DNA of 36,064 nucleotides from a virus (IMGVR_UViG_3300032083_004031:1-36064), one strand, 5' to 3'. Counted from the first letter of the stretch, positions 21,754-29,464 are shown. Made by a program: numbers and translations. Notes: a model not told the origin generated them from the sequence alone.

Positions 21754-22995
21754 ATGCCCCGCACTGCGTTCGAGCTGGCGGCTAGCCGCCCTTGGCTAAT
21801 GACCGCCGAGGCGCTAGATACATTGATGGCCGTTGCTGACCGCCAGGGTGATTTACAGGCATTAGAAGCGCGGCTTGGCCGCCCGCTAGACAACACGCGC
21901 ACAGTGACCGTGCGTGACGGTGTGGCGGTCATTCCCGTCTCTGGCCCTATATTCCGTTATGCCAATTTATTCAGCGACATTAGCGGCGCTACCAGCACGG
22001 CGGTGCTAGCCACCGACATTCAGTCCGCACTCGATGATCCTGGCGTCACAAGCATCGTGCTCGATATAGATAGTCCTGGCGGCGAGGCCACCGGCATTAA
22101 CGAGCTGTCAGAGCTTATCTACAGCGCCCGAGGGCGTAAGCCACTCAAAGCCTATGTAGGTGGGGATGGGGCCAGCGCCGCGTATTGGATAGCCAGCGCC
22201 GCAGATGAGGTGATTGCTGATGATACCGCCCAGCTAGGCAGCGTCGGCGTAGTGCTTAGCTTACGAAAGCAGGAAGACCGCCCCGGCACTAAGACCTATG
22301 AAATCGTCTCCAGTAACGCCCCTAACAAACGCCCCGACCTGGAGACAGAGGCGGGCCGTGCGCAGCTGCAAACACGTACCGACGAATTAGCCAGCGTGTT
22401 TCTCGATAAGGTGGCGCGCAACCGTGACATCCCTCGTGAGCAAGTCAATGAACGTTTCCGCCAGGGTGGCATTGCCACCGGCGCCCACGCCGTGGAGGCC
22501 GGCATGGCCGACCGCCTCGGTTCCCTTGAGAGCCTTATCGCCGAGCTGGCGAGCTCTAAGCCCCCAGGCATCAATCCGACACGGAGAAACATGATGACCA
22601 AAGTACGAACTACCGCCGAGCTTCACGCCGCCATCGATGCCGGTACCGACCCCAAGACGATCACGTTGGCCGAGCCGGAAACCGTCGACAAGGATGCACT
22701 CAAGACGGAAGCGCAAGAAGCGGGCGCTAAGGCCGAGCGCGAACGCTGCCAAGGCATTCAAGCGCTGGCGATGCCCGGCTTTGAGAAAGAAATTGCCAAA
22801 GCCATTGAGGATGGCACCAGTGTTGAGGCAACAGGGCTGGCGCTATTCAAAGCGGCCCAGGATCGCGGTATCTCGCTAGAGGCCATTAAGGCCGACGCCA
22901 CCAGCACCACAACGGCGCAGCCACCAAATGAAGACAAAGCAGCCGATGATCGTAAAGAAGCGGTAGGCGCGATCACTAGCCGCTGGAAAAAATAA
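21754..22995 (+). CDS. C: Head maturation protease, gpC-like (S49), with scaffold domain
   Basis: A 413-residue protein. The protease part (about 55-265) is an S49/SppA fold: VLDIDSPGGEATG, catalytic Ser141 in GGDGASAAYW and Lys192 in NAPNKRPDLE as the likely dyad, LGSVGVVLS, EAGMADRLGS. The C-terminal 134 residues are a helical scaffold that can also be made alone from an internal start (see the Nu3-like entry). It processes head proteins during assembly. Lambda gpC is 439 residues. Confidence 0.94.
   Translation: MPRTAFELAASRPWLMTAEALDTLMAVADRQGDLQALEARLGRPLDNTRTVTVRDGVAVIPVSGPIFRYANLFSDISGATSTAVLATDIQSALDDPGVTSIVLDIDSPGGEATGINELSELIYSARGRKPLKAYVGGDGASAAYWIASAADEVIADDTAQLGSVGVVLSLRKQEDRPGTKTYEIVSSNAPNKRPDLETEAGRAQLQTRTDELASVFLDKVARNRDIPREQVNERFRQGGIATGAHAVEAGMADRLGSLESLIAELASSKPPGINPTRRNMMTKVRTTAELHAAIDAGTDPKTITLAEPETVDKDALKTEAQEAGAKAERERCQGIQALAMPGFEKEIAKAIEDGTSVEATGLALFKAAQDRGISLEAIKADATSTTTAQPPNEDKAADDRKEAVGAITSRWKK
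22591..22995 (+). CDS. Nu3: Nu3-like scaffold from an internal start in C
   Basis: In-frame ATG-ATG at codons 280-281 of gene C, preceded at ideal distance by ACGGAGAAAC, a strong ribosome-binding site in the middle of a gene. The product (134 residues) is helical: AELHAAIDAGTDPKTITLAE, KTEAQEAGAKAERERCQGIQ, FEKEIAKAIEDGTSVEATGL. Lambda makes its scaffold gpNu3 in the same way. The internal start is seen; separate synthesis is inferred. Confidence 0.75.
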   Translation: MMTKVRTTAELHAAIDAGTDPKTITLAEPETVDKDALKTEAQEAGAKAERERCQGIQALAMPGFEKEIAKAIEDGTSVEATGLALFKAAQDRGISLEAIKADATSTTTAQPPNEDKAADDRKEAVGAITSRWKK

Positions 22996-23050
22996 GCGGC
23001 CCACTATCTAGGCGGTGCCTAACCCTATCACCGAAGAAAGGAACACGATC

Positions 23051-23404
23051 ATGCCGAACATGACCACAACCCCCATCGCCATGGCGACGCATTTGCTCGC
23101 GGGTGATTTTCCGCTTCGTTTTATGACCGTGACGATTGAAGCCGGTCAGGTGCAACCCGCTGGCGCCGTGCTGGGCGAAGTCACTGCCAGTGAAGAATAC
23201 AAGCTCTCTGCTAGCGCCGCAGGCGATGGCAGCGAAGCACCCAGCGTAATCCTTTGGGAAGACGTTGACGCCACAGGCGGAGCGGTAGAAGCCGAAGCGT
23301 TGCTATGTGGCGACGTTCGCTCAAGTGAGCTCACGCTAGGCGTTGGACACACCACTGCTACCGTACGTAAAGCACTGCGCCCCTATTCCCTGTTCGTGCG
23401 CTAG
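23051..23404 (+). CDS. D: Head decoration protein, gpD-like
   Basis: A 117-residue protein (lambda gpD 110) that binds as trimers on the expanded capsid. Blocks: HLLAGDFPLRFMTVTIEAGQ, PAGAVLGEVTAS, AVEAEALLCGDVRSSELTLG. The ATG at 23051 is chosen because of AAGGA upstream; an in-frame GTG at 23015 lacks a site. N-terminal residues may be disordered, as in lambda. Confidence 0.93.
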   Translation: MPNMTTTPIAMATHLLAGDFPLRFMTVTIEAGQVQPAGAVLGEVTASEEYKLSASAAGDGSEAPSVILWEDVDATGGAVEAEALLCGDVRSSELTLGVGHTTATVRKALRPYSLFVR

Positions 23405-23475
23405 TCCTTAAATAGCCGCGGCTCTGCCCGGCACTCCAACCATTACTACTGATCCATTCACCTGGAGAATCCCCC

Positions 23476-24507
23476 ATGCCTATGGACTTGTTCGAACCCC
23501 GCACGATGCTGGAGGCCGTTGAGCAGATGAAGCTGGCTCGCCGCTTCCTCGGTAACACCTTCTTTGGCGCGCCGCCGGTCAACTTTGTCACCAAGAACGT
23601 CGACATCGACATCTATAAAGGCCAGCGCAAAATGGCGCCGTTCGTGCGTCCTAACCGCCCCGGTGTTGTTGTTGACCGTACTGGCGCCTCCATGCGCAGC
23701 TACCAGCCCGCCTACATCAAGCCCAAGATGGAAACCAATGCGGGTCAGTTGATGAATTACCGCTCCCCGGGGGAGCACATCTACTCTGGCCGAACGCCAC
23801 TCCAGCGTGCTGGTGAACAGCTAGCCCGCGATATGGAAGATCTGGACGACCAGATCAACCGCCGCGAAGAGTGGATGATTGCCCAAGCGCTTACGACGGG
23901 CCAGGTCAATGTAGTGGGTGAAGGCATTGATGATGTTGTCGACTTCCAGATGGACGACAGTCATATCATTACCGAAGGCACCGCCTGGACTGACCCCGCT
24001 GGTACGCCAATCGCCAACCTGCGCAAGTACAAGCGCCTGATCGCCAAGGACAGCGGCCGCACGGGCAGCACGGCGGTACTCAGCGTTGAAGCGGCTGACG
24101 CGCTGATCGACAGCGAAGATACCCAAAAGAAAATGGATACCCGCCGTATCGATCTCGGCATGATCCAGCCGGATCAACTGCCGGACGGCGTGACCTATCT
24201 AGGGTACCTGCGTGACCCAGGCATGGATCTGTTTGTTTACGAAGAGTGGTATATCGACGCCGCTGGAGACGAGCAGCCGATGATTCCCGCCGGTGGCGTG
24301 ATTGTTGGCCCCACGTCCAGCCGCTGCACCATGCTTTATGGCGCGATTCAAGACATGGAAGCCATCGAAGGCGGCATGTTTGATGTTGCCCGCTACCCCA
24401 AAAGCTGGGTCACTAACGACCCGAGCGTGCGCTGGCTAATGATGCAGGCAGCCCCGTTGCCGGGTTTCCACGAGCCAGACGCGTTCGTCTTCGCCACTGT
24501 CGCCTAA
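23476..24507 (+). CDS. E: Major capsid protein, gpE-like
   Basis: A 343-residue HK97-fold capsid protein (PF03864; lambda gpE 341). Typical blocks: PMDLFEPRTMLEAVEQMKLA, TFFGAPPVNFVTKNVDIDIY, MAPFVRPNRPGVVVDRTG, PAYIKPKMETNAGQLMNYRS, ARDMEDLDDQINRREEWMIA, FHEPDAFVFATVA. GGAGAATCCCCC precedes the ATG. The following hairpin and terminator separate it from the tail genes. Confidence 0.97.
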   Translation: MPMDLFEPRTMLEAVEQMKLARRFLGNTFFGAPPVNFVTKNVDIDIYKGQRKMAPFVRPNRPGVVVDRTGASMRSYQPAYIKPKMETNAGQLMNYRSPGEHIYSGRTPLQRAGEQLARDMEDLDDQINRREEWMIAQALTTGQVNVVGEGIDDVVDFQMDDSHIITEGTAWTDPAGTPIANLRKYKRLIAKDSGRTGSTAVLSVEAADALIDSEDTQKKMDTRRIDLGMIQPDQLPDGVTYLGYLRDPGMDLFVYEEWYIDAAGDEQPMIPAGGVIVGPTSSRCTMLYGAIQDMEAIEGGMFDVARYPKSWVTNDPSVRWLMMQAAPLPGFHEPDAFVFATVA

Positions 24508-24510
24508 CAC

Positions 24511-24538
24511 CACCCCGCATTAGCGGGGTGATCTTTTT
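24511..24538 (+). terminator. Intrinsic terminator after the capsid gene
   Basis: Perfect eight-pair stem CACCCCGC (24511-24518) with GCGGGGTG (24523-24530), loop ATTA, then ATCTTTTT. A partial stop would raise capsid over tail protein levels. Confidence 0.75.
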
Positions 24539-24563
24539 CAGGCAAACACTTTAGGAGGCCGAC

Positions 24564-24779
24564 ATGGCCAAGTTGATCGTAGCCCGCGGACAGATCCACC
24601 ACGGTACCGAGATTGTCGCTAGCCGTGGTGCCGAATACACCACCCGAAACGCCGCAGAAGAAAAGCGCTTGCTTGCGCGTGGCGTGCTGGTGCGACCCGA
24701 TACCCCCGAAAAAACCACAGGCCGCCAGTCAGGCAAGGCCAGTGGCAAGGACGCTGGTGGTGAGGGCGGTGACGCCTAA
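24564..24779 (+). CDS. Small head protein in the FI position
   Basis: A 71-residue protein with AGGAGG upstream. The first 48 residues are beta-like (AKLIVARGQIHHGTEIVASR, TRNAAEEKRLLARGVLVRPD); the tail is Gly/Lys-rich and flexible. Lambda FI sits here and helps terminase bind heads; there is no clear sequence match. It overlaps the next gene by one base (TAATG). Confidence 0.7.
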   Translation: MAKLIVARGQIHHGTEIVASRGAEYTTRNAAEEKRLLARGVLVRPDTPEKTTGRQSGKASGKDAGGEGGDA

Positions 24780-25078
24780 TGAGCGCGTTCGACGATGATG
24801 TGTTGAGCGATTTGCCCAGCATATACGCCGATGCAGGCGACCCGGTGGATTACCAAGGCTCGGGTTTTACGGCCAGCGAAGTGCTGGCCATTAAAGACGA
24901 CAGCTTTGAGGTCTACGACCAAGACCAGGTCGCCATGCGGGTGGCCACGTTCAGTGTGCAAACTGCCGATGTGCCAACGTCCCGCCAAGGTGATCGCATC
25001 ATTACGCCCAGCCGCACATGGACGGTGCAGGAGATACTAGAAGATGACGGTTTCGCCCGCCGCCTCTGGGTGTCGTAA
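24779..25078 (+). CDS. Head-tail connector, gpFII-like
   Basis: A 99-residue protein. The pattern MSAFDDDVLSDLPSIYADAG, GFTASEVLAIKDDSFEVYDQ, SRQGDRIITPSRTWTVQEIL, ARRLWVS is that of Phage_attach/gpFII-type head-tail joining proteins. It would form the tail-binding surface on the gpW ring. Lambda FII is 117 residues. Confidence 0.85.
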   Translation: MSAFDDDVLSDLPSIYADAGDPVDYQGSGFTASEVLAIKDDSFEVYDQDQVAMRVATFSVQTADVPTSRQGDRIITPSRTWTVQEILEDDGFARRLWVS

Positions 25079-25093
25079 CGCCAAGGGGGAAAC

Positions 25094-25696
25094 ATGCCCA
25101 ACCTACAATTTGATGTGCGAGATCTGCAACAGCTAAAGCAGCAGTTCGACCCCAAAGACGTAGAAAAGGCGCTGAGCTGGTCGGTGAATGCCACGGCCAA
25201 AAAAGCGGCCACCTTGCTCAGCAAAGAAACCCGCCAGCGTTACGACATAAGCGCGGGCGATATACGTAAGCGCCTGACCATTCAGCGTATCGACCGTGAT
25301 GCGGGTAGAGCGGTGCTGTATACCGGCCGACGCTTGCCGCTGGTGCAGTTTAAGCCTCGTGAGCGCTGGGTATCGGTGAGCTCTAAGCGCCGGGTGCAAA
25401 GTGGGCCCCGCAAGGGCAGCATGGCGCGGCGCCGCGGCGTCACCGTGCGAGTGCGCAAAGACAAAGGCCGACAGTTAGTGAAGGGCGGCTGGCTGGCAAA
25501 GAATCATATCTTTCGCCGGGAGGATCGCAGCGACAACCAGAGCTCGCCGGTAATGCGCTTTGGCCCTTCGGTACCGGAAATGGTGGGCAATCCCCAGGTG
25601 ATCGAAGCGGCTCAAGACATGGTGCGGCAAGACTTGCCACAGCAGTTTAACGACCGCTTGAACTACATCCTCAACAAAAAGGCAGGCTTGGTATGA
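25094..25696 (+). CDS. Z: Minor tail protein, gpZ-like
   Basis: A 200-residue basic protein of the Minor_tail_Z family (lambda gpZ 192). VEKALSWSVNATAKKAATLL, SKETRQRYDISAGDIRKRLT, RRLPLVQFKPRERWVSV, HIFRREDRSDNQSSPVMRFG, GPSVPEMVGNP. It acts in tail completion and joining. It overlaps the next gene by four bases. Confidence 0.93.
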   Translation: MPNLQFDVRDLQQLKQQFDPKDVEKALSWSVNATAKKAATLLSKETRQRYDISAGDIRKRLTIQRIDRDAGRAVLYTGRRLPLVQFKPRERWVSVSSKRRVQSGPRKGSMARRRGVTVRVRKDKGRQLVKGGWLAKNHIFRREDRSDNQSSPVMRFGPSVPEMVGNPQVIEAAQDMVRQDLPQQFNDRLNYILNKKAGLV

Positions 25697-26091
25697 ATGA
25701 CCCGGACATCATTGACGACCTGTTGGCACTGCTGCAGGAAAAATGCCCGGGCATGGCGACGATAGACAATGCGCCTTTTGCCGAGCCTATAGATAACTTC
25801 GACCTACAAACGCCCGCCGCGCTCGCCTACTTTGCCGAAGACACCGCCAAAGGCGATGCCGAAACCACCCGACCCGTGCAAGCGGTGCGGCTAACGTATG
25901 GCATTTGGCTGGTGTGCAAGCGGGCCGAGTTTAAAGCCCAGCGTCAAGCGCTGAGAGAAGCACTTATGGGGCATGGCTTTAGTGAGATGCACAACCCCAT
26001 GCAGTACCGCGGTGGGCAAACTACCGACATACGTGGCGAGCTGATTTGGTGGCGGGAGTTCTGGATCACTGACACCTGGCTGCGTAACTAG
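25693..26091 (+). CDS. Tail terminator-like protein (U position)
   Basis: A 132-residue protein, the size of lambda gpU (131) and at the same place. NDPDIIDDLLALLQEKCPGM, VRLTYGIWLVCKRAEFKAQR, RGELIWWREFWITDTWL. The alternation of helix, beta strands and the C-terminal aromatic strand fits tail terminators or the Mu gp37-like (DUF1834) family. The exact family is uncertain. It would cap the finished tail tube. Confidence 0.72.
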   Translation: MNDPDIIDDLLALLQEKCPGMATIDNAPFAEPIDNFDLQTPAALAYFAEDTAKGDAETTRPVQAVRLTYGIWLVCKRAEFKAQRQALREALMGHGFSEMHNPMQYRGGQTTDIRGELIWWREFWITDTWLRN

Positions 26092-26117
26092 CCCTAACCA
26101 ACCACCACCCCACAAAC

Positions 26118-26139
26118 CCCGCCGCGTGCGGGTTTTTTT
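26118..26139 (+). terminator. Intrinsic terminator
   Basis: Stem CCCGC (26118-26122) with GCGGG (26128-26132), loop CGCGT, then seven T. The same stem-loop core recurs at 32129-32143 in front of the tape measure gene. Confidence 0.75.
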
Positions 26140-26158
26140 ACGCCTGGAGGAAACCCCC

Positions 26159-26353
26159 ATGCCGAATGCAGGAGGCCGTTACGTGATCCGTGACGGCAAG
26201 CGCGAGCTAGTGCACCGCACCCAGCCCACGCCCACAAAGAAGCCCGCGAAGGCGGCCGAATCGAAACCCGCCGCGGCCCCGGTAAAAACCGACACCGCAG
26301 CAACCAAGCCCGCCAAGGCGGCGGCCAAGCAAGAGGTAACCGGCAATGAGTGA
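26159..26353 (+). CDS. Small Lys/Ala/Pro-rich protein
   Basis: A 64-residue protein with GGAGG upstream of the ATG at 26159. The N-terminus (NAGGRYVIRDGKRELVHRTQ) is followed by repetitive KPAKAA-type sequence with strong positive charge, probably disordered. It overlaps the tail tube gene by eight bases. It has no lambda counterpart; DNA or tail protein binding is possible. Confidence 0.65.
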   Translation: MPNAGGRYVIRDGKRELVHRTQPTPTKKPAKAAESKPAAAPVKTDTAATKPAKAAAKQEVTGNE

Positions 26354-27302
26354 AGGCAAACTATGGCGCCGCCTAATTGTCGCGGTAGTAGTGGAAGCCC
26401 AGTACGGCGTAACGCCCACCGATCTCTCCACCGCCACGCTGATTGAAGTAGTGACCCGCGAAGCGGCGGGCTTCTATGAAGGCGACACCGCCGAGCGTGA
26501 ACGCGTTCGCCAAGGCTTTGGTGCCTTTGAGCAGACCAATACCGCGCCGTACACCTCACGCCAGATCCGCGTGCCTTATTCAGGCTCGGGTACCAAGGGA
26601 ACTCCACCCTCGTTTGGCCCGTTGCTGCGCTGCTGTGCGATGAGCGAAACCCTCGACGAAACCGTCGGCGAAGAGAAAGTCATCTATGACCCGGTATCCA
26701 CCGGCATGGAGTCTGTATCCCTGTTGTGGTGGGCAGACGGTGAGCTGCAAGTCATGCCCGGTGTGCGTGGCACCTGGACACGTTCCAGCGATGTGAAGGC
26801 CTTCCCCTACATCCAGTTCAATGTGATGGGCCTGTATCAGCGGCCTACTACCGCACCGGCCACCACGGGCACGCTGGCACCGCAGGCCAAAGAAGTGCCG
26901 GTCAACAAGATGAACAGTTCGTTCCAGATGGACAGCTTCATGGCACGCATGCAGTCGTGTTCGTTTGATATTGGCAACACCGTAGTGCACCGCCACCTGG
27001 TCGGCTACGAAGGCATTCACGTAACGGATCGCCGTGCGAGTGGACAGCTCAACATCGAAGCGCCGCGTATCGATGACTACGACATTTTCCCAAAGATCGA
27101 ATCTCACGAGATTATCGAGCTTTCGGAGATCTCATTCGTACACGGCACCGAAGAGGGCAACATCGTCGAAATGGTGTTCCCACGAGCGCAGTTGTCCGCC
27201 CCGCAGGAAAGCGACTCCGACGGCATTACCCATTACCAAATGGATATGCGCCTGTTGCCCAACGGCAATGATGACGGCGACTTCTCGCTGATCTTCCGCT
27301 AA
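26346..27302 (+). CDS. Major tail tube protein (V position)
   Basis: A 318-residue protein, longer than lambda gpV (246). Blocks LIEVVTREAAGFYEGDTAER, APYTSRQIRVPYSGSGTKG, PPSFGPLLRCCAMSETLDET, ASGQLNIEAPRIDDYDIFPK are those of siphovirus tail tube proteins (tail_tube_2-like). It would form stacked hexamer rings around the tape measure. The start overlaps the preceding gene. Confidence 0.88.
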   Translation: MSEGKLWRRLIVAVVVEAQYGVTPTDLSTATLIEVVTREAAGFYEGDTAERERVRQGFGAFEQTNTAPYTSRQIRVPYSGSGTKGTPPSFGPLLRCCAMSETLDETVGEEKVIYDPVSTGMESVSLLWWADGELQVMPGVRGTWTRSSDVKAFPYIQFNVMGLYQRPTTAPATTGTLAPQAKEVPVNKMNSSFQMDSFMARMQSCSFDIGNTVVHRHLVGYEGIHVTDRRASGQLNIEAPRIDDYDIFPKIESHEIIELSEISFVHGTEEGNIVEMVFPRAQLSAPQESDSDGITHYQMDMRLLPNGNDDGDFSLIFR

Positions 27303-27332
27303 TCACTTAACCCAACACCGCTAACCACACCG

Positions 27333-27360
27333 CGCCGCCACTGGGCGGCGTGCTTGTTTG
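27333..27360 (+). terminator. Hairpin after the tail tube gene
   Basis: Perfect seven-pair stem CGCCGCC (27333-27339) with GGCGGCG (27344-27350), loop ACTG, followed by TGCTTGTTTG. The T-run is broken, so it may be a weak terminator or an RNA-stabilising hairpin. Confidence 0.45.
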
Positions 27361-27381
27361 TGAAATCAAAAGGATCACACC

Positions 27382-27723
27382 ATGTCACTTGTACTGAAAG
27401 CAATCCCCACCACGACCGTAGACGTGCCTGTGAAAGTACCGGGCGAAGAAAAGACCGTCACCATCCAAGCCGAGTGGACCCTGCACAAGTGGGACAAATA
27501 CCGCGAGGTGGTGGAAAAGTCTCAAAAGCCAGCGTTTAAAGATGAAGACCTGATCAAGGATTTGAAAGGGCTTAGCGGCATCAAAGGGGAAGATGGCAAA
27601 GACCTGAAATTTGATAAAGCCCTGGTGGAACAGCTGATGCAGGAAACCTACATCCGCCGCCCGCTGATCCTTAGCTGGTTCGCTGCCCAAGAAGGCCGCA
27701 GCCAGGCCGCCGCAAAAAACTAA
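27382..27723 (+). CDS. G: Tail assembly chaperone, gpG-like
   Basis: A 113-residue acidic/basic helical protein (LVLKAIPTTTVDVPVKVPGE, VEKSQKPAFKDEDLIKDLKG, ALVEQLMQETYIRRPLILSW) in the place of lambda G. It coats the tape measure protein before tube polymerisation. The ribosome site is AAAAGGATC. Its last codons hold the slippery sequence that yields the longer GT form. Confidence 0.9.
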   Translation: MSLVLKAIPTTTVDVPVKVPGEEKTVTIQAEWTLHKWDKYREVVEKSQKPAFKDEDLIKDLKGLSGIKGEDGKDLKFDKALVEQLMQETYIRRPLILSWFAAQEGRSQAAAKN

Positions 27724-28214
27724 GCGGCGCTGGCCAGTGGTGGGCCAGCGGCCCAGCCCCCAGCGACCAGCGCAAACAGGATGCGGAATGCTGGGGGTTA
27801 GAAGAGTTCGAAACTACCGAGGCCCCCAAGCACTTCGAGGTCTGGGAAGAACACTGGCCAGCGCTGGAACTGTTCTTAGCGATGCGCACCCAGTGGCGCA
27901 CGGCCATAGGCATGTCGGGCGGGCAACGCCTGGGGATCGACTACACCTCGCTCTATGGACACCCCAAATTTGCCCGCCTGGATTACGACGAGCAAGACAA
28001 ACTGCTAGGCAAGATCCAGCACATCGAAGCGGGTGCATTGGCGGCGATGAATGAGCAAAGCCACCTAGAAGAGCAGGAGGCGGAACGCCAAGCGCAGATT
28101 GCGGAGAGCATCCAGTACCGCAATAGGCAGCAATACCTAGTGCGTGTAAAGGAGATCATGAATCACATGGGCCTAACGCCAGAAATAGAACCCGATGCGG
28201 GGTTTGTGGCGTAA
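27382..28214 (+). CDS. GT: Frameshift product gpGT (G plus T/DUF1799 domain)
   Basis: A -1 shift at 27714-27720 joins G to a frame that is open from 27720 to the TGA-free end at 28214 and lacks an early start codon. The fusion would be 277 residues, close to lambda gpGT (279 as I recall). The T part, EFETTEAPKHFEVWEEHWPA, LELFLAMRTQWRTAIGMSGG, resembles DUF1799, a phage protein family usually found in this place. Starting at the ATG at 27882 would cut this domain in half, so frameshifting is the better reading. Coordinates cover both frames. Confidence 0.87.
27714..27750 (+). promoter_or_regulatory. Programmed -1 frameshift signal
   Basis: Slippery heptamer A AAA AAC (27714-27720) in the correct phase with gene G, directly before its stop TAA. 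Seven bases further an eight-pair perfect hairpin, CGCTGGCC (27728-27735) with GGCCAGCG (27743-27750), loop AGTGGTG. Both parts match the standard stimulatory layout. Confidence 0.9.
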
Positions 28215-28263
28215 CGATCTTCACCACCTTTAACGCGTTTCACCGACCACCAACACCAATACT

Positions 28264-28289
28264 GCCCTGGCATCCGCCGGGGCTTTTTT
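28264..28289 (+). terminator. Strong intrinsic terminator after GT
   Basis: Eight-pair stem GCCCTGGC (28264-28271) with GCCGGGGC (28276-28283), loop ATCC, then six T. It marks the left end of the accessory cassette that separates GT from the tape measure gene. Confidence 0.9.
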
Positions 28290-28295
28290 ATGCGC

Positions 28296-28387
28296 GGCAT
28301 CCACCGCCGCTTACACACAGAGCCTTCCGGGATGGGTCATGGGGCCAGCAGTTAGTGCTGACTCTGTGGATTGCTGATGCCCGGTGG
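28296..28387 (+). ncRNA. Structured leader RNA upstream of the ORF6N gene
   Basis: Three nested perfect stems: GGCATC (28296-28301) with GATGCC (28376-28381), CACAGAG (28316-28322) with CTCTGTG (28362-28368), CAGCA (28346-28350) with TGCTG (28356-28360). An alternative stem CCACCG (28301-28306) with CGGTGG (28382-28387) excludes the first. This looks like a regulatory leader or small RNA; I do not recognise the family. CCTTC (28323-28327) could pair with GAAGG of the ribosome site, only five pairs. Confidence 0.45.
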
Positions 28388-28417
28388 ACATGGCTCATCA
28401 CCAGAAGGAACACTCTC

Positions 28418-28954
28418 ATGAACAACGTTGTCACCCTAACCCCTGAAAGCGTCCCTGGATTCAAGTACGCAGAAAAGCCGGTGGTCACCTCAGCCATGCT
28501 GGCGCGGCTGTATGGGGCAACTGAAAAGAAGATCCGGAACAACTACCTGAGAAATCGGAGTCGTTTTATAGAGGGCAAGCATTACTTCAAAATTGAAGGT
28601 AGTGAGCTTGCTGATTTGCGAGCCTCTTTGAGAGGGTCACAAATACCAAGCAAGGCACGCGCAATAACCCTCTGGACACAGCGAGGCGCCGCCCGCCACG
28701 CCAAGATGCTAGAAACCGATAAAGCATGGGAAGTTTTCGAGGCATTAGAGGATAGCTACTTTGCCTCGCCCCTTGAGCGATTGCAGGAAGCCGCCGAAGC
28801 GCTGAAAGCACAGGATGAGCGCGGAAGCCATGCGGGTCGAGAGCTGAACCGCCACAAGCACGTAAGGCCACAGATTGAGCAGGAGTTAGAGCGTCGCTTT
28901 CAAGAGGTGCAAATGTCGCTGCCGCATATAGCAGCTATTAAGCTGGGCGATTAG
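28418..28954 (+). CDS. ORF6N-domain phage protein
   Basis: A 178-residue protein. The N-terminal ORF6N domain (about 10-120; KPVVTSAMLARLYGATEKKI, NRSRFIEGKHYFKIEGSELA, ITLWTQRGAARHAKML, DKAWEVFEALEDSYF) is related to KilA-N/Bro-type DNA-binding domains of phage antirepressors and inhibitors. A helical charged C-terminus follows. The start at 28418 has AGAAGGA upstream. It is the first gene of the accessory cassette and sits behind a structured leader, so post-transcriptional control is likely. An antirepressor role is inferred. Confidence 0.87.
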   Translation: MNNVVTLTPESVPGFKYAEKPVVTSAMLARLYGATEKKIRNNYLRNRSRFIEGKHYFKIEGSELADLRASLRGSQIPSKARAITLWTQRGAARHAKMLETDKAWEVFEALEDSYFASPLERLQEAAEALKAQDERGSHAGRELNRHKHVRPQIEQELERRFQEVQMSLPHIAAIKLGD

Positions 28955-29272
28955 CAGGCCGCATGTCTGAGAAAGGCGCAGATCGAGCAGGAATGTTATT
29001 AGGCAATGAGTGGTCTACTTGCGGGTGTTGCAGCGGTGATTGCGGCAGTGGCTGCGCTGGCTCATGCGCTACTATAAACGCAAGATAACGCTCGACTCAC
29101 CCGTGGAGCGGCAAACAACAACAGCGTAATGATCAAGCAGCGTGACGTCTTGCTAACCGCCAACTTGTCGCATATATTACCTATCAAGTAACACTACCTG
29201 CGCAACTGAAATGCTAAGCTATTGATTATTATAAATAGAGCGATTTTGCGTTGGATTACTGGAGGCAATGTA
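28955..29272 (+). other. 318-base gap with possible small peptides and a promoter
   Basis: AT-rich in its right half. Two overlapping short frames lie in the left half, both with weak ribosome sites: 28963-29088 (41 residues, with seven cysteines in 16 residues) and 29006-29077 (MSGLLAGVAAVIAAVAALAH plus ALL, one hydrophobic segment). The second resembles type I toxin or small membrane peptides. I cannot tell whether either is made. The right half contains a promoter candidate. Confidence 0.4.
29206..29235 (+). promoter_or_regulatory. Candidate promoter for the moron genes
   Basis: -35-like CTGAAA (29206-29211), spacer 18, -10 TATAAA (29230-29235), in an AT-rich stretch about 37 bases before the next ATG. 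It could allow expression in the lysogen, independent of late transcription. Confidence 0.4.
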
Positions 29273-29464
29273 ATGGCACTTTATGAGACATATCTGATCA
29301 GCAAGCGTAAGCTTTCGGCTGCAGAATATTTGTTAAAAATTGAAAAGAATCCTGAGCGCGTTCGCGAAGCACAGTTTGTTCCCCCAAAAATAGGCAGTGA
29401 TAGTTTTGGGCATTTTGAGGTCAATTTAAACAAGCCGATCTATGAGGTATCTCTTGGCCGTTAA
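29273..29464 (+). CDS. Small moron protein
   Basis: A 63-residue basic protein (MALYETYLISKRKLSAAEYL, LKIEKNPERVREAQFVPPKI). GGAGGC lies before the ATG at 29273. The coding sequence is clearly more A/T-rich than the phage structural genes, suggesting separate acquisition. It overlaps the next gene. Function unknown. Confidence 0.65.
   Translation: MALYETYLISKRKLSAAEYLLKIEKNPERVREAQFVPPKIGSDSFGHFEVNLNKPIYEVSLGR

Noticed and set aside
27737-28054. 105-codon frame on the plus strand within the T region
   Set aside because: It is out of phase with the DUF1799-like frame reached by frameshifting, and its product is Pro/Arg-rich and low in complexity.
27882-28214. Independent gene starting at the ATG at 27882
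   Set aside because: The frame is open upstream to the slippery site and the conserved block EVWEEHWPALELFLA lies before this ATG, so it is the tail of gpGT.
28316-28368. Second C4 RNA before the ORF6N gene
   Set aside because: No long complementarity to its ribosome site and a different stem layout; kept only as an unclassified structured leader.
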